A DNA stretch of 64,000 nucleotides from Verrucomicrobiaceae bacterium (GTDB lineage: Bacteria > Verrucomicrobiota > Verrucomicrobiia > Verrucomicrobiales > Verrucomicrobiaceae), in assembly GCA_027486585.1 (NCBI GenBank), contig JAIXOU010000099.1, forward strand, positions 29,251 through 93,250, in the 5' to 3' direction. Shown piece after piece: positions 49,001 to 55,339 of this stretch; position 1 is the stretch's first letter; each line of letters begins with the position of its first letter. A program made the translations under genes and the position numbers. The notes beneath the pieces were generated by a model. The model was not told where the DNA came from. It was given only the letters and a program-made list of their open reading frames with translations, and made no database searches.

Positions 49001-50317
49001 AATGGCAATCTGGGGGGGCGGTTTGATATGACTGTCACGGCTACCGGTGGGGTCTCAGGCAGAATCACCTTTGGCACTGCTGCTGCCCGCACTTTCAAAG
49101 GTGTGTTCAGCATGTCGGTAGGCGGTGGTGGTATCCCCACAGATCCGACGGCAAGCATCGTGATTCCTGCAACGGCCACGCTTCCTGCGCTAACGGTAAG
49201 CTTTGGCCTGACCTACACGGCTGGCACTCCATCTGGCACCTTGCTGACCAATGCGCAGATTACCTCTGGATCCAACAGCGTGGCCTTTACTGGTTGGCGT
49301 AATCTTTGGGCCGCTAAGGCTGTCGCAGGAGTCTCGGCCATTCCGACCTCTTATTCAGCTAAGGCGACCGACACCTATAACTTTGCCTTCATGATGGGTG
49401 ACACCGATCCATTGCGCGTCTCAGCCACTCAGGCTGTGCCCCAGGGAGCAGGTTATGGCTCCTTTAAGGTGACGACGGCAGGCGCTGTCTCCGTCACTGG
49501 ACGCACGCCGGACGGTGAAACCCTGACCAGCTCCTGCCCGCTTGGCCCAGATGGTCAGCTTTTCCTCTTCAGAACTCTATACACCACAAAGGACAAAGGT
49601 TCCTTGCTGAGTAAGCCAGACTTCAAGATTGATACTCGGAGCAACCTTGACCCTGTTGATAACGACATCACTGGTGGTCTCACCATCGTGCGCCCACCGA
49701 ATCCTGCTGCCGTCACAACGGCTAGGACTTATCGCTCAGGTTTTGGAACAACCCTGACCGCAGCAGGTGTCACTCCCACAACGGTCACAGCGCCTGTCAA
49801 TTACGTGGTCACGGGTGGTCGTTACATCGCTCCTCTGCCTGTTAGCGCCACGGTTATGAATCCGACCGTTCTGCTGGATCTGCCTGCGGGTTCAAATAAT
49901 GCAGAGGTATTGTTCGATGAGAATGGTACAGGTGCCGGCGGCGGCATGGCGGCTGCCTTTAATCCCGATATGACCATCGGGATTGGCGCAGCTAGTAAGT
50001 TGACGGTACCGAAAAAGTCCCTTGCTCATCCAGCTGGAACTACGTTGACAGCCACGGCTGCCTCAGGCGTTTTCTCTGGCAGATATACCCTGGAAGATAC
50101 AAACCCGGTCGCACTCCAGACACCGACCAAGGTTACGCGTAATGTGACTTATCAAGGACTGGTGATACGCAGTAGGGGAGTAGGTAACGCAACAACAACC
50201 TATGGTGTCGGCTATTTCATCATCGATCAGCTGCCACAAACGGGTTCCCCTGCTACGACGACCAAGACTGCACCGAGAGTCTCTGGTCTCGTGACCTTGA
50301 GGAAAATAGTCCCCTAA
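28058..50317 (+). CDS. Giant autotransporter-repeat (PATR) surface or secreted protein, 7,419 residues
   Basis: One uninterrupted frame encodes about 7,400 residues. An export signal lies near residues 19-43 ([20 protein letters not shown] then PLQSHG). From there to about residue 6340 the protein is a long run of autotransporter-associated beta-strand repeats, recognisable by phrases such as [25 protein letters not shown] and [14 protein letters not shown]. These should fold as a beta-helix rod. Larger modules recur within the rod (listed separately). Ig-like domains follow (about 6350-6960), then a beta-sandwich-like C-terminal domain. In the parts I read closely I found no cysteine until the Ig region. 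There is no autotransporter barrel, LPXTG or PEP-CTERM at the end, so how it leaves the cell is unclear. Adhesion or a surface-layer role is inference. Minus-strand open frames inside it are shadows. Confidence 0.93.
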   Translation: MKSSTKHRDLSQQVMITMRTRLRMPVTIAMLVSSLTFPLQSHGITLIQSNSVTNSFLVPVNGLVNTPNFQNAVPTINDTLLFNNNVTGAVNYRVSNASGANLMLGGLRVDNPGGAITLQNADNVNQTLSIGAQGIDMRRATQNLTISNTSATNSVTLNLLGAGSGAWGVNAGRTLTVNSVVTGTGGLAIGPGLSNNGGTVLLGGTNSGTNTFTGATSVTGSTLQLDYATAGNRIDSTANLTLNRSTLTVQGGATFTQVVNGLTLGAGANQVTFGGTTANLNVGAISRTGFDSLLNVGTASRLTTTNTNVNGILGGWAVLNKTDWAVGGGAVTALATYVDRTGAWTSPGATSNARITGTVTAVGNDTIYSLKFNSGAFNLTQNAATRLNITSGGILKNDNNATTISGGTITAGGTADTVADTLYFWQNQNTMVVSSILDNNGTDVVNLVKAGDGSLRFDNAAAHTMTGTLTITGGRVLIGNGNTVGSVPGANLVFAQTPGSLNGTGANDGLLTINRTDAVTLTQNISGVGGDSVDRVAIRKSAGTTLTLTPTSANTFFGITRIEAGSLLAGKDTALSPNSVIQLADVAGVLLNLQNFNSTARGLSTGGAVGGNVTLGSANLTLAPVESDSLTYAGIISGTGGLVKNGLGSQTFTAGQTFTGPLAVNGGSLQATTLTPSSVTVTDASLQATTVTTAGALNVSNGTFRGSLVTTNPNVTVNGTGLIVLSSGSSLAANSSFALNNERSTLQLNNGSSTSVGSFVSARGSQLALGNGASVTNLTFNDTGSLNLNGVITMAGFTGAGLGNVVKAGTANWVLSGGNGYTGSTMINAGEVQISSGATVEVLPDRTDLTLANSTGVKLDLNGKNETIGSLAGGGVNGGNVLLGSGTLTTGLSGVNTTYAGAISGSGGVNKIGPGTLTLTGANTFTGTLNIAGGALTLNGGLLDDAANVSVSNASLNVNTSDAINRLTASQNSIITIGSGAVLTTNHTTDADVTATVSTSNDFPIINVAGGTQNLAVGMSIRDVNSSNDIPGAYIVQILNANQVLMSNNTASSGAAPAKTFAFGSVSQVAASLKGSGDWVKNGAGNLLLGSNSSDMTGTMTFNGGTVIAGGFNFGGRNQIQDTISNSAQLSFGSANPVTFNLAVSPVNLMPFERIGSLSGGGSGTVVNVVGLSSSGALALGGNNQSTTYNGSIRGSISNTAFTGSPNTNLATVVSGNFPWLIKEGTGTLDWTNNDTNVIRGTVRVDRGMLKVGGSVGLDSGSNAVLSNAPGAKLSLQTSDSTGEELGFISGGGRGASRSFSNGVSGALLGNYLVGGTSEIQIGTATGTATNAKLLLSNNLVGQTYSFAGNITGDGSLEKNGNNTLEVLGANTYVGDTIIRNTATSGVSTSVIAIGAYSGSAGVGTPGSGGYGQLPSTTSLSMIAGASLVSGVRANVQFDLNGTTQTLSALSVQNTGGNQIINLGGGTININTPATGVSNGFFAGLFNGRGTINVNSTSLDGLPDLRGWYIESSSVPNTSPEVSSNTSHIGSFNVNGGRVVLNGPDGSLGDTVHVSVGSQGALAVQQADTTGSLFGAGALQFINVLSPTLTLTSAPKGPITSNVWSGTSTGTGNLSLTQIARLSISSNQAFNGRTTVRGASELILNYSTGVNATNNIIPGTLTLAGGRIQMRGGDSIVTDEVTSTLLESGATVIAGSSSGTRLGLGQVTRQAGGILEVRGASVVMDASPGLLGGYATYATPELGTDVLNVTTWGTLDNNGLMTGLLNSDYETDTASMSGSTFDVTAASDPNGNVSFNWESSNNVNSLRFNTPNNQASISVTLYDTDKIINDGGILVTKNIGPRDIRIRDELDSPSGRSLTGGGGLIDDELIVHQHNTLGSLKIEVPIVDNPNSSPNALTFSKTGQGKVILAGNNSYTGSTNIFAGSLQLGEGGGGGSLGSGAITNNGYLILNRSLGGTIAPEINGTGGVIKRGTGTETLGGTSSNYTGTVSVLSGTLVAGSSTLDAAFGSLGSPKGLTSVAANAALEIQSSLVTNETIFLRGGSLNSGTVGGTLRGPVLLGENGTILSKSASVLSLAGPVISRPGTTLALTGPGDIVLANTSNQMGAITLGGASGNQNLTRLFIGAGFGLNGAPGSVGRTAINNRGSVIVNVNDTHFVLGSTLSGTGTMVINRGNIYLTGDNSYSGATLVGGNGSSLPTFGLTINNSAELRVGNDTYTGKLGSGSLIVQSATTAESAVRFHSLRNQTLSNTNIITLNPSPAGTTARNARLHRQGLGSLTLNGSLIAGSHGAPVTNTQRATLNNTSGGKLTLAGPIVTSSNNRLNFAPSGNSVTEIAGSLDRVIWGRFLNSTDDNTTTVTAFNVAGTTTLKGFNNFGNLPAPVTAAGENPGNNTNRFQNIYIQRGVLEINHSIEVDPENPNIIIDSDAAGVTANPTNTINGVDDEADFYVLRGAAIRFAQTETAGYFATQKGSAIEVVSDKTLTINDSGVNHVINGGLTGGGAVRLSALGGNAWFGLFGPSSIQNSVIIGSSTNSLTGGSTGANISTVRVNDLGANSGLGQSPTIRLGVAAIPGASTQEARLEYVSRNGPAAQVTNKDFELSNSDVVVVKMTAQFAGVNPSPSVTTTVLILEDVGSIVGGMAVNGPGIAPNTRVQSIAGNTVTIAPKIIADIGPAVPITFEDLSSTGVVRIAAGGVGALVIGSDPASAAISNGKITATNVSRKQLILHGQNAMGNTINGMIDQGNSVALDLSVNPDVTDNDQYGAGRWILKNVNNNFSGNISVAVGSLEFAGDLGSGNGTSGPMGNLTAARVINLGTNDFNGRRYDIFGGGDNLGAAGGLSATGTIIFNDPNAGTLTLGSNIGFTQSFSSTTNPGSGEIINNGNKVVVINGALTSGASGNRNWILDGTNTGDNRITGSISNGSGNSVGITKEGAGKWILDSTSNSMNGTITVNRGELEVAGGSSIGDDALVTLTNAGSDGSSVGGATFRLRSSETIGGLTGTVGTTVQLDAGVLTLRNVVQTFSGSISGAGGITRTNNDGTARDATFANKNTYTGPTRIITNGTNFVANRLNVYHLNNGASSIGNAPDAAANLVIDTNTGGGGLRYLGFTNQSTSRLFTIGSGANAAHIWADGSVIGTTAPSIEFSNAGAIAFAGAADSTQTLTLRGATLSDNRFAPQLTNNGAGATSLAKADAGLWIISNAANSFTGGTTITGGTLAITSGTALGSGAITINGGAGVGLEIRGGMTLANAITNSTASGGLVARTGSSSLTGLLTLTANIAIGVDQGASLAINNATSAITGAGQLQKFGAGTLTLSGVNGTGWTGGALVRGGTLVLDYSTNNGSKLPDAGVLTLGGAGGVNLVGVDDNIGGASNIFGTTGGTLSLVGNSASAEVIASTTLAQGANAITRSSGSAVINLAAVTRAVGSGATLDFNVASIATTTNLNGAGGILTTTGGAAGTATGAYATVGKANWAVTAASGASNPITALATYGADTYSSNTNTNITQAAATTAAATTNTLRFNAAQATTLTLTGTLSLQSAGVLVTPNVGAFPTIITGAAIQNAANTANLEALIIHQHNTAGALQINSIIQNNTNAQQITKSGLGKVFLNALNTQTGALNLNEGELQVGGTAAAPNTATAATLGGANVAINMSQGSILTFLSNNAAVQDLNTIQGGGTITLATGNTMPVLMDTDNANFFGEIIVGGGTLRAANNNALGSNRGTTVINNTGTLQIDTSVTLPELITYNQGAVLTTLPAAAATLNARQTFSNTTASGLNINIPAPATAGSVGLNITGIIYAANGFTKSGDGILQLGANQFTNVLDGYTTANASASLVGQILVNQGELRLGNARALGATGVGNETVVAAGATVDLRGQALNYGDDPDLSREIFRVAGAGVNGLGAIRNTSGTGQFSHLVLTGNTTLSGGGSFNGSRLDLSAYDSNVRNGSLLDGNFTRREATLEGGNSELTIVGAGAVVLHQPTFGTPLSKINVREGILRLEMDVPVNSSGLWAGLKSANVTNGIEIAYAGASAGDQTNVALGNGPNVGARLNLFRNWDARHTVNITMNGVTAKGAASNASGGGYNYIDTGTDTIPSPRTYLDGNITVLGDASRNIFHNDSSSSNLSVVEQGNLTGSLQTKLIVGGVISGSGGFTKTGTREVRLTNNNTLTGEVNVLRTGTVALGWQSNTVNVNGVNFNTFGDGEGWAEYGLTLAGSNARLSGTSAITLQRQGMITLDNTTRLDASSGGVTGGNNDDRINNAASINFDHGWLRIHGSSTTANNEALATTGGAVNVRSGTNLIDLWPADGSSQTMTLTIGAISRSAGSVLRFRDLDATSTFGSATPESGKDSVRVALTNASGLTAVGSGTSATNRSIYVGLFGGIIPHGYLEDVRELGYNNANVSDLFNQGRNQQLLAGSHFMTLDGGFLRPLDDSEYFTPTDSILKPQAGGGQNVNLTDVFTIVQQNMSINALRFGPTADSDGSGTNLNNGTTVTSYNQSHSNTLIVDGTLSISSGMISSAYFTVGNTTNSGTVIQGGTLDFGTREAIINNQNGFIRLTDGTVQGGNLEIRSNIAGSGGLTKTGFSQVTLDGQNSFSGLATVSEGNLILRNGRFSGGVGGAGNGFKVEGSGNLLTSSGINVGSASSAEDILVGILQGDQTVFQVQNDLTNFFGDIIVDNVDAAGQIISTPRFNVSGGNSALIINGDIYGGTSAVSNDVTAIDSRLITTAGSNNGYITLRGQVGDRGDNGVAKPVANVVSSQQSSATVTNENEVLRFQVAGNNDLNVTIERQYAAAGRLLLDQGVLNLSYDPNASGNEGSGFWTAAALSKIQDRNSNTVFTAANTTNTSQQGFAIGGAGNTALFLGQSGKDGIAGQNFNMASWRVATGNITHVGGINETGAVTFGDGTGSLSLDKGVRLYAMGGGTVNLNMRLNGGQVVQKVGRGTLVLQNTGLATASDTNSLELGGGTFVIDHSGTSVARFGNAGNFTFRGGRLLSLGRADAAVTSSYGTDTGASRTIAFTSGGSEIVAQTTAAQNLTINLGNTSATNGNLTRGVGATANFVENQSLGGVAAINLAFGNSTVISRNRIISWATYGNASRTALDFAMVNGNSGNRVQVTTRAPEEFQNNVASWIGTSDISEIGGAGFNGTLAASLALNTLRFDTMADSVVNLGGNSLSVTGDEVAGAILVSSNTGASNKSIINGQINNFDPGADTNYNLTYSGISATNSRLITAVTSLTGLVVGMPISGSNIPSGSVVTAITAPSTVEISNNATGSATSAFTFNRLVGSADGNNVSSPANRQITNLPSTTGLLPGMNAVGLPNVTAVQIINGGSGYTSAPTVTISGGGGSGATASATVSGGVVTAIIVTASGTGYTSEPSIAFSGGAGTGATAKVIVPAAVIPAGSYITAVAANSITLSAQLTATANGIAFSAGSGELILHQYGQGNLTIGAAITGAGSLTVAGPTTTNASEFNTTGTVRLTGANTYTGRTFINGSVLEIGSISALGTAPAAAPNTAASNNQLTMNGGTLRWTGGVGSLGARGVRLEGSGGVIEVSSPNGNLSIGDGVSGTQGQIVSEDAFRGDLIKTGPGTLTLQGPQAVTFSGATAATAQGSLFQGLLDIRQGSLVIASDTGSGAAATTTSLLGTNRGWADGTIFRQGTNFQALLGNGNNNGDWTIEEFMTFEGGNTFTYNSLLDTTAAGQGNGVANLGNRRALNLNGVTNIAGSTTFDIGGLANPAGQVFPTVNGNPGTTNLPIVRIANNSGYLTGNGDIVKDGQGQLEFRANSPDWKGNLIIKQGNVYAANQADVFGTGYTTGKTITLGDAERQGMAQLLIQNPDNIQNWLFDIKHDINVVYNPTQTKRIGIDNVANGNRVSFDGNITLNDNLIVLLQDGSISSGGEQAILNFNGQLRDGLTTSGNITIQTNDSGGPGAGGANDNTNGRMAGYAVLNANNSAWTGDVTISALSSYDHDKTSVLRLGHDSALTAANDVTMNFNSILQVGGRTATIGSLRTLGGNGSFNGDAGTMSASTNGSTEIIENASETAAALTIMQSTPATFEVAWDAKFRNGTLNSQFFSVGTNTHLPSAALSLVKAGSGWSVLTLDNDYTGTTTVAGGILQVGRDGVGDTGANNAAGTTVNSGAVLAGTGWVQGGLTVQSGAIVSPGDAGGEALGTLNVNGTALFAAGSKALLQVKAPTYNNPGVVDALDANYSAWISSIGTDEFSHGLKDVVTKDQHDMIYAGSTGTINLALGSKIELVSDGYTPKAGDIFHLFNAGTLGVSLNRGPNIRIGNNTGLEANTDLTLFELGGNLRWDTSLLNTLGILAVVTTVTDVSTEGPRIDSGPAARVGGNPLGSTVLTPPATFTVDCKVNSNSNAPITIQWLRNGVAEPELAQLAVLSPANGIPAGDGVTSTLTLTASSLTKGVYSFIASNSGGQVFSNTVEVFVNDQPLVSRHPVSRLNQTPSIGSNSVPAEFSAEVTGPGPYTAEWFKVVNGVVSTSPIFVETAGVVSSNKWSSLFAIPAITETDEGEYFCRFTSNVLSSLTVSTNRAQLTVNDAVANVVATRTRNPDITYQGETITFSVTANGGSSLRYQWFKNNQPIAGATKSTFVTTYPVIVPYVPTDDNYFVRVTNIVNDPDGTSFTNAVQSNTLSLPVRNPIPVLVSSTAVHKTLLAGGSLNMAVAAVGRPDIRYTWKRSGTTVLTDLIGVFTANPVAIANGGTYTCEVTNPTSTKITTVPAEIVVVDSATRMIPVKLGASTFSLTANVGRGPKTNVNYKWFKRVIEPGVEPEDPPIVTDTAVSIIDTRITGEEQIGTLAKPSTTTNVLKFTGTATAPITLADDGLYVCKVTGPDGVSVDGCFYDVRVYNAAPINITSTTLTRGVVGGFYTERVLVDPARNLTPVTYSATGLPTGLTIDKTTGIISGVPTASGPVVNGVPTARIFTVTTWASNLSVPADSNKIVSTIQIDPIPMIIPGVYAGPIERHPVLNGNLGGRFDMTVTATGGVSGRITFGTAAARTFKGVFSMSVGGGGIPTDPTASIVIPATATLPALTVSFGLTYTAGTPSGTLLTNAQITSGSNSVAFTGWRNLWAAKAVAGVSAIPTSYSAKATDTYNFAFMMGDTDPLRVSATQAVPQGAGYGSFKVTTAGAVSVTGRTPDGETLTSSCPLGPDGQLFLFRTLYTTKDKGSLLSKPDFKIDTRSNLDPVDNDITGGLTIVRPPNPAAVTTARTYRSGFGTTLTAAGVTPTTVTAPVNYVVTGGRYIAPLPVSATVMNPTVLLDLPAGSNNAEVLFDENGTGAGGGMAAAFNPDMTIGIGAASKLTVPKKSLAHPAGTTLTATAASGVFSGRYTLEDTNPVALQTPTKVTRNVTYQGLVIRSRGVGNATTTYGVGYFIIDQLPQTGSPATTTKTAPRVSGLVTLRKIVP
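28921..29460 (+). repeat. Giant protein: large module, copy 1
   Basis: This protein segment has the order [49 protein letters not shown] and [13 protein letters not shown]. The same order recurs at 33170-33850, 38320-38930 and 43190-44560. It ends on a PATR repeat. Boundaries are approximate. Confidence 0.55.
31021..31250 (+). repeat. Giant protein: 'vGM' module, copy 1
   Basis: A short non-PATR module with [31 protein letters not shown] and KTFAFG. Related copies are at 35860-36105, 43681-43900 and 43903-44340. The shared plan is 'GM.v.G..Ip....I..I....v.iS..a......F'. Confidence 0.6.
33170..33850 (+). repeat. Giant protein: large module, copy 2
   Basis: The module reads [56 protein letters not shown] and [18 protein letters not shown]. 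The HQHN motif and the following 'K.G.GKV' PATR strand are shared with copy 3. Boundaries are approximate. Confidence 0.65.
35860..36105 (+). repeat. Giant protein: 'vGM' module, copy 2
   Basis: Contains [33 protein letters not shown] and VPITFEDL, in the same order as the other copies. It interrupts the PATR rod. Confidence 0.6.
38320..38930 (+). repeat. Giant protein: large module, copy 3
   Basis: The module reads [68 protein letters not shown] and [18 protein letters not shown]. It matches copy 2 motif by motif. Boundaries are approximate. Confidence 0.65.
43681..43900 (+). repeat. Giant protein: 'vGM' module, copy 3
   Basis: Contains [40 protein letters not shown] and SAFTFN. It is immediately followed by copy 4. 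Confidence 0.6.
43903..44340 (+). repeat. Giant protein: 'vGM' module, copy 4, split by GSGYT repeats
   Basis: The module begins [20 protein letters not shown] and resumes with [20 protein letters not shown]. Between them, at about 44021-44229, are two tandem GSGYT-type repeats ([20 protein letters not shown] and [19 protein letters not shown]), each followed by a GATA-like stretch. A domain has apparently been inserted inside a domain. Confidence 0.65.
47101..48950 (+). other. Giant protein: Ig-like domain region
   Basis: After the rod the composition changes. At least three or four Ig-like domains follow, with the typical Cys and Trp pattern ([59 protein letters not shown]). A putative Ig domain of the He_PIG type follows ([20 protein letters not shown]). 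These domains often mediate binding or act as spacers on surface proteins. Confidence 0.75.
48952..50314 (+). other. Giant protein: C-terminal domain
   Basis: About 450 residues without PATR or Ig features: [71 protein letters not shown] and [10 protein letters not shown] ... [11 protein letters not shown]. The repeated 'G.vsG...G....f.G.f' pattern looks like tandem beta-sandwich modules often seen at the end of large verrucomicrobial exported proteins. It could be an export or anchoring signal in place of a barrel; this is inference. Confidence 0.55.
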
Positions 50318-50336
50318 ATCCTACGGCTCACATCAT

Positions 50337-50371
50337 CGGGAACCTGAAGGATTTTCAGGTTCCCGTTTCTT
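50337..50371 (+). terminator. Strong Rho-independent terminator after the giant gene
   Basis: CGGGAACCTGAA (50337-50348), a 5-base loop (GGATT) and TTCAGGTTCCCG (50354-50365) form a perfect 12-bp stem, followed by TTTCTT. It starts 19 bases after the stop of the giant gene and insulates it from kdsA. Confidence 0.9.
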
Positions 50372-50452
50372 GAGGGTTGTCAGCGTCGATCAGGCTCGCT
50401 AGTTTGAATCAGCGCAGGCGTGGGGCCTGTGCGCAAAACTCACAGTTCTCTC

Positions 50453-51283
50453 ATGTTTAAGCTCCCGGTTGTTAAGGTAGGTTCAGTTTCTGTCGATGGT
50501 TCAGAACCCTTGTTTATTCTCGGGCCCTGCGTGATGGAAAGTGAAGAGTTCATCTGGGACATGGCCGAGCGACTCGGAGCCATCGCCAACAGTCTGAGGC
50601 TAAAATGGATTTTCAAGGCCTCCTACGACAAAGCCAACCGCAGTGCCATCAGCTCCTACCGTGGCATGGGCGTCAAAGAAGGCTGTAAGCTGCTGGAAAA
50701 GATCGGCCAGAAGCTCGGCGTGCCTGTCACCACAGACGTCCACACGGAGGAAGAAACTAAAATCGCGGCTGAACACATCGACCTGCTTCAGATTCCCGCC
50801 TTCCTCTGCCGTCAGACGGATCTCATTCTCACCGCAGGTCAGACGGGACGGGCCGTGAATGTCAAAAAAGGTCAATTCATGGCCCCATGGGATGTAAAGA
50901 ACATCGCTGACAAGTTGGCCAGCACTGGTTGCCAAAACTTCCTCTTCACTGAGCGAGGAACAACCTTTGGCTACCAAAATCTCGTGGCTGACATGCGCAG
51001 TCTCTATTGGATGCGGGAGTTAGGCTACCGAGTGATTTTTGACGCCACTCATTCCGTGCAGCGTCCAGGTGGGCAGGGGACCACCACAGGTGGTGATGGC
51101 ATCTTAGCGCCGGTCCTGGCCCGTGCTGCCGTGGCAGCTGGCTGTGATGGCGTCTTCATGGAGACCCACCCGAATCCCGCGAAAGCCCTCTCTGACGGTC
51201 CCAATCAGGTGCCTCTCTCAGAGATCGCCCAAGTCATTGGTCAACTCAGGAGAATTCACGCCGTCGTGCAGGAGGAGGTTTGA
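50453..51283 (+). CDS. kdsA: 3-deoxy-8-phosphooctulonate synthase (KDO-8-phosphate synthase)
   Basis: The product has 276 residues, the usual KdsA length. Conserved features include FILGPCVMESEEF, FKASYDKANRSAISSYRGMG, TDVHTEEE, LQIPAFLCRQTDLI, VKKGQFMAPWD, TERGTTFGYQNLV, FDATHSVQRPGG and METHPNPAKALSDGPN. The enzyme condenses phosphoenolpyruvate and arabinose-5-phosphate in the cytoplasm to give Kdo-8-phosphate for LPS. The ATG at 50453 is chosen; the upstream GTG at 50420 would add 11 residues not typical of the family. The following lptC gene starts 1 base after its stop. Confidence 0.97.
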   Translation: MFKLPVVKVGSVSVDGSEPLFILGPCVMESEEFIWDMAERLGAIANSLRLKWIFKASYDKANRSAISSYRGMGVKEGCKLLEKIGQKLGVPVTTDVHTEEETKIAAEHIDLLQIPAFLCRQTDLILTAGQTGRAVNVKKGQFMAPWDVKNIADKLASTGCQNFLFTERGTTFGYQNLVADMRSLYWMRELGYRVIFDATHSVQRPGGQGTTTGGDGILAPVLARAAVAAGCDGVFMETHPNPAKALSDGPNQVPLSEIAQVIGQLRRIHAVVQEEV

Positions 51284-51284
51284 G

Positions 51285-51803
51285 ATGAGTAACCTCGTTT
51301 CCTACCGCTCTTGGAGGGTCGTTTTATCCGGCCTCACGGCAGTCGCTGTGACGACGCTGCTGCTTTCTGAGGAAAAGCAGAAGTCAGACGGCATGAGTGA
51401 CTTTGGGAAAATGGTGCCGGAAGGGCTGATCAATCGTGGGGTGATTATCCCGTCCTTTGATAAAGAAGGTAAAAAGTCCTCTGAATTGCGGGCAGAAACC
51501 CTCACCCGGATCGATGACGACCGGCTCCTGGCTGAAAAAGTCACGATTGATCTGTATGCCGAGACGCCAGAAAAGACATTGCACGTCGATCTGAAAAGTG
51601 CCGTGCATCACATGACTGATCAACTGCTGCGCAGTGGAGAGCGCAGTGTCATCACCCGCTCTGATTTTGAGACCTCGGGAGATTCCCTGGTCTTTGATGC
51701 CGCGACTTCTATCGGCAGCATGAAGGGCCGAGTTCGCACGTTGATCTTTGACACTGGCACGCTATCTGCAAAAAAGGAGCCTGCCAATCCCCCCAAGAAA
51801 TGA
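51285..51803 (+). CDS. lptC: LptC-like LPS-export protein
   Basis: The product has 172 residues: a single N-terminal membrane anchor (VVLSGLTAVAVTTLLL) followed by a beta-rich periplasmic domain (GVIIPSFDKEGKKSSELRAE, RSDFETSGDSLVFDA, MKGRVRTLIFDTG). This is the plan of LptC, which passes LPS from the LptBFG transporter to LptA. The sequence is weakly conserved, so context counts: lptA follows after 1 base, and lptB comes next. A very strong Shine-Dalgarno (AGGAGGAGG) sits just before the ATG at 51285, inside the end of kdsA, and fixes this start. Confidence 0.8.
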   Translation: MSNLVSYRSWRVVLSGLTAVAVTTLLLSEEKQKSDGMSDFGKMVPEGLINRGVIIPSFDKEGKKSSELRAETLTRIDDDRLLAEKVTIDLYAETPEKTLHVDLKSAVHHMTDQLLRSGERSVITRSDFETSGDSLVFDAATSIGSMKGRVRTLIFDTGTLSAKKEPANPPKK

Positions 51804-51804
51804 C

Positions 51805-52797
51805 ATGAGATTTTTCGCCTACCTATTGCTTACTCATTTGAGCATCCTCGCTGCCTTGCACGGACAGGGAGCCTCCAGGATCAGTATACCGCTTTCAGAT
51901 CAGAAAAAGCAGATTGATCAAGCCACTGAAAAACTACGTCAGGCTCAATCCAATGGTCAGCTAGACAAGGTCAAAGGTGCTGCTGTAGAGCTGCTGAAAA
52001 AGCTGCCTGATGGCGTGACAGATGCAGCCAAAGAAGCTCTGCAATCTCCAGAAGCCAAGGCCAGGGCTGCTGAGGCAATGAAGTCCGCCGCACAGTCCCT
52101 CCTGCCGCAGGCGCAGGAAATGCTGAAAGAAAAAGGGCTGCCAACAGGTGCGCTGATGCCCGCGCCAGCAGTCCAAGATCAGGCCCCTGTCATCGAAGGC
52201 CCGAAGCCCTCTGCTTTGGCGCCGTTGGCAGTGAATCCAGCCAAGAAAGCTCAGCCTACGGTTGTCATTGAGGCAGATAACTCCGTGTTTGATCTCAATG
52301 AGGCCATATTTATTTACACGGGCAATGTCCGTGCACGTCATCCTGATTTCTACATCGAGTGTGAGGAGTTGGAGGTCTATATGGTGAAAGAGGAAAGCAA
52401 GAAGGCCCCTGGTACGACGACGCCAAAGGTGGATTCTAAAAAGTCCGCCGACCCCGACTTGATGAAGAAGGCCCCCGATAAAAATCCCATCAAAAAAGCC
52501 ATCGCACGCGGCCCCATGGTCACCATCGAAAAGCGGGATGAGCAGGGTAACGTGCAGCAGGGGAAATGCCGCCGACTCGATTATGACCAGGCCACGGGTG
52601 ACATCACTCTCAGTGACTATCCGCAAGTTCAACGTGGCAATGTCCTGCACATCGCCACACAGGCAGACACCACCATGGTCTTTGACAAAACGGGTAAACT
52701 GCGGACGAATGGCCGTCCGCGCACAGTCATCCTCAGTGATGAACCAACTCCTGCATCAGGCACTGTGCCTCCAGCCACGAAACCTCAATCTCGGTAA
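51805..52797 (+). CDS. lptA: LptA/OstA-domain LPS-export protein with long helical N-terminus
   Basis: The product has 330 residues, well above the usual 160-220 of LptA. A signal peptide (MRFFAYLLLTHLSILAALHG) is followed by about 100 residues of predicted helix rich in Lys, Ala, Glu and Gln (DQKKQIDQATEKLRQAQSNG ... SAAQSLLPQAQEMLKEKG) and a Pro/Ala linker. The OstA-like part starts at VVIEADNSVFDLNEAIFIYT and continues NVRARHPDFYIECEELEVYM, with later strands (LDYDQATGDITLSDYPQVQR). LptA forms the periplasmic bridge for LPS. The position between lptC and lptB supports the call. Confidence 0.8.
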   Translation: MRFFAYLLLTHLSILAALHGQGASRISIPLSDQKKQIDQATEKLRQAQSNGQLDKVKGAAVELLKKLPDGVTDAAKEALQSPEAKARAAEAMKSAAQSLLPQAQEMLKEKGLPTGALMPAPAVQDQAPVIEGPKPSALAPLAVNPAKKAQPTVVIEADNSVFDLNEAIFIYTGNVRARHPDFYIECEELEVYMVKEESKKAPGTTTPKVDSKKSADPDLMKKAPDKNPIKKAIARGPMVTIEKRDEQGNVQQGKCRRLDYDQATGDITLSDYPQVQRGNVLHIATQADTTMVFDKTGKLRTNGRPRTVILSDEPTPASGTVPPATKPQSR

Positions 52798-52871
52798 TCT
52801 CTCCCGTGCCACGCCCCAAACGCACTTTGACCCAGACTGAAACTCTGCCTTTGATGGAAGAGGAAGCTTCA

Positions 52872-53645
52872 ATGCTTGCACCTCAAGCTTTGCCATCTGA
52901 GGCTAAGCCCAGCCATTCCTCAGAGCGGCTGCTCTACACCCAGGGACTGAAAAAAGTCTATGATGGTCGTGCCGTCGTCAACGGCGTCGATATCGAAGTC
53001 AAAGCGGGTGAGATCGTCGGACTCCTGGGGCCTAATGGGGCAGGGAAGACCACCACCTTTTACATGATCGTCGGTCTCGTGCAGCCGAATGGTGGCAAAG
53101 TTTATTTTGATGGCAAAGATGCCACCCATCAGCCCATGTTCAAGCGTGCCCGCCTCGGTATGGGCTACCTGCCGCAGGAAGAGTCCATTTTCCGCAGACT
53201 CACAGTCAGGGATAACATCCTTGCCGTCATGGAGACTCAACCCTACTCTAAAAAGGAGCGGGAAGATCAGACCCAGCAGCTCATGGAAAAGTTCGGTATC
53301 GATCATGTGGCCGACAGTCTGGCGCTCACTCTTTCTGGCGGAGAAAAACGCCGTCTCACTATCGCCCGTAGCCTGGTGACTGAACCTAAATTGTTGATGT
53401 TGGATGAACCTTTCAGCGGAGTTGACCCAATCGCTGTCAGTGAGATTCAGGACATCATTCGTATGCTACGCAGCGCCGGACTCGCCATTCTCATCACAGA
53501 TCATAATGTGCGTGAAACGCTGAATATTGTGGACCGAGCCTATCTCATCTATGAAGGTCAGGTCAGAATCCATGGTACGAAGGAAGTCCTCGTCAATGAC
53601 CCTGAAGCCCGCCGCCTCTATCTCGGCGAAGGATTCACCATGTAA
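52872..53645 (+). CDS. lptB: LPS export ABC transporter ATP-binding protein LptB
   Basis: All ABC ATPase motifs are present: Walker A GLLGPNGAGKTTTFYMIVG, Q-loop GMGYLPQEESIFRRL, signature LTLSGGEKRR, Walker B LLMLDEPFSGVDPIAV, and the H-loop ITDHNVRETL. GYLPQE and the DHNVRETL ending are characteristic of LptB. The protein energises LPS extraction from the inner membrane with LptFG, which are not in the window. Start choice is uncertain: the ATG at 52872 has an AGGAAG sequence five bases upstream, while in-frame starts at 52806 (GTG) and 52854 would add a poorly conserved N-terminal tail. Confidence 0.95.
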   Translation: MLAPQALPSEAKPSHSSERLLYTQGLKKVYDGRAVVNGVDIEVKAGEIVGLLGPNGAGKTTTFYMIVGLVQPNGGKVYFDGKDATHQPMFKRARLGMGYLPQEESIFRRLTVRDNILAVMETQPYSKKEREDQTQQLMEKFGIDHVADSLALTLSGGEKRRLTIARSLVTEPKLLMLDEPFSGVDPIAVSEIQDIIRMLRSAGLAILITDHNVRETLNIVDRAYLIYEGQVRIHGTKEVLVNDPEARRLYLGEGFTM

Positions 53646-53694
53646 CCCCCCATTTCCCCAAACAATCACCCCTTAACTAAGGAGGACAAACACC

Positions 53695-54288
53695 ATGCAA
53701 AAGCACAACGTCAACCTACCAATCATCATCACCGGTCGTCATGTGGAAATCACAGACGCCATCCGTGAATACGCCACCAAAAAGATCGAAAGCCTGCACC
53801 TCGATTACCCGCGTATCATTGAGGCCAAAGTGATCCTCGACATCGAGCATCATCGTCAGATCGCTGAAATCATCCTTTTCTGTGCTGATCACATCGTCAT
53901 TGAAGTGAAGAGCACGACAGAGGACATCTACGCTTCCATCGACGAGTCCACCTCGAAGATCGCCCGTCGGATGCGGAAGTTTAAGACCCGTCTGCTTAAA
54001 TCTCATCGCCCTCGTAAAAATGGCAGCATCCGTCACATCGAAGAGCAGGTCTTCCACGCAGACGATCTCCATAGTGAAGAAGAAACCATCGAGGCAGCCT
54101 ATGTCCATAAGGAGCCTTACAAGGTCCGCCCGCTCTTCCCAGATGAGGCCATCCTCGATCTCGAAATGAGTTCACGTCCCTTTGTCGTCTTCCACAATCA
54201 AACGACCCATAAGCTCGCCATCATGTTCCGCCGTAAAGACGGTGAATATGGTCTCATCGAGCCAGAAGATACCGCTGCTGCCAAATAA
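53695..54288 (+). CDS. hpf: Ribosome hibernation promoting factor, long form
   Basis: The product has 197 residues. The N-terminal HPF/YfiA domain (PIIITGRHVEITDAIREYAT, KIESLHLDYPRIIEAKVILD, DIYASIDESTSKIARRMRKF) is followed by a linker and the C-terminal dimerisation domain (VRPLFPDEAILDLEMSSRPF, DGEYGLIEPE) found only in long HPF. Long HPF pairs ribosomes into inactive 100S dimers during slow growth. The start has an AAGGAGG sequence about nine bases upstream. In many proteobacteria hpf also follows lptB, but usually with rpoN between; here rpoN is missing. Confidence 0.95.
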   Translation: MQKHNVNLPIIITGRHVEITDAIREYATKKIESLHLDYPRIIEAKVILDIEHHRQIAEIILFCADHIVIEVKSTTEDIYASIDESTSKIARRMRKFKTRLLKSHRPRKNGSIRHIEEQVFHADDLHSEEETIEAAYVHKEPYKVRPLFPDEAILDLEMSSRPFVVFHNQTTHKLAIMFRRKDGEYGLIEPEDTAAAK

Positions 54289-54314
54289 GCTCAGCCGCGT
54301 GAGGTTCACTCACC

Positions 54315-55277
54315 ATGAAATCCGTCTCCAAAGCCCAACCAACTTCGGAGGCGGACCTCCCCGCACTCGTCGCCATCTCAGGGGGGCGTGATAGCGTCGT
54401 CATGCTGCATTGGCTGATTTCCCAGGGTCGCAGAAATCTCATCCTTTGCCACCTCAATCACAGCCTGCGTGGCCGTGAGTCTGGTCAGGATGCAGCCCTC
54501 GTGCGCCGCCTCGCCAAACAGCACTCACTCCCCTGTGAGATCCAAAAACGCGATGTCGCTGCCTTTGCTAAAAAGCATCAGCTCTCCCTAGAAACTGCCG
54601 GGCGCCAACTGCGTCATGACTTTCTTTTTGCCGTCGCTGAAAAACACAGCGTAGGCACCGTCTTTCTAGCCCATCACGCCGATGATCAGGCGGAGACCAT
54701 CCTGGCCAATCTCTGCCGTGGCAGTTCCACAGCAGGACTCGCTGGCATGGCTAGGGAAACCCTGCTCACTCGTGGCAGCCAACAGCTCAGCCTCCAGCGC
54801 CCGCTTCTGGAATGGCGTCGCGCCGATATTGACGCTTACATCACCCAGCATCAGCTCACTTTTAGAGAAGATTCCAGCAATCTTTCCCTCCAGCATCGGC
54901 GCAATCGCCTGCGGCATCAGGTCCTGCCATTGCTCAATGACATCTTCGGCCGAGACGTCTCCCCCATCATCGCCCGACTGGGTCGCCAAGCCCAGCGGGA
55001 CGACGCCACTTTGTCCAAAATGGCCGGCTACTTGGCCAAAACTCATTTTTCTTTAGATGGCAGCCTGCTTCTCTCTCCGGCGCTACGTTTAGAGCCCGCC
55101 GCCATCCAAAGCCGACTGCTGCAAACTTGGCTGGTCGAGCATCTAGGGCTTGCTGGCATTGAGAATGCTGACATTGAGTCTGCCCTCACCATGCTGGATC
55201 CGAAAGGCCCCGCGAAAGTCAATTTGCCTAAAAATCGACATCTTCGGCGCAAATCCAAACGTCTCTGGGTGCAATGA
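54315..55277 (+). CDS. tilS: tRNA(Ile)-lysidine synthase
   Basis: The product has 320 residues. The N-type ATP pyrophosphatase loop reads LVAISGGRDSVVML (SGGxDS). Family motifs follow: LCHLNHSLRGRESGQD, LSLETAGRQLRHDFL, LAHHADDQAETIL, RPLLEWRRADIDAYI, and FREDSSNLSLQHRRNRLRHQ with the conserved arginines. TilS changes the wobble cytidine of tRNA-Ile(CAU) to lysidine. The protein is shorter than E. coli TilS; part of the C-terminal tRNA-binding region is reduced. It begins 26 bases after hpf and may belong to the same transcript. Confidence 0.94.
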   Translation: MKSVSKAQPTSEADLPALVAISGGRDSVVMLHWLISQGRRNLILCHLNHSLRGRESGQDAALVRRLAKQHSLPCEIQKRDVAAFAKKHQLSLETAGRQLRHDFLFAVAEKHSVGTVFLAHHADDQAETILANLCRGSSTAGLAGMARETLLTRGSQQLSLQRPLLEWRRADIDAYITQHQLTFREDSSNLSLQHRRNRLRHQVLPLLNDIFGRDVSPIIARLGRQAQRDDATLSKMAGYLAKTHFSLDGSLLLSPALRLEPAAIQSRLLQTWLVEHLGLAGIENADIESALTMLDPKGPAKVNLPKNRHLRRKSKRLWVQ

Positions 55278-55339
55278 GTCTGCGTACTTGTTAAGGTTTC
55301 CTTTGCCAGCACCGAGTCACCTGCTAGGATCAACCTCCC

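Noticed and set aside
28453..49179. Many minus-strand and alternate-frame open frames of 60-180 codons inside the giant gene
   Set aside because: They follow from the biased composition of the repeat region; they have no starts with ribosome sites and no family features.
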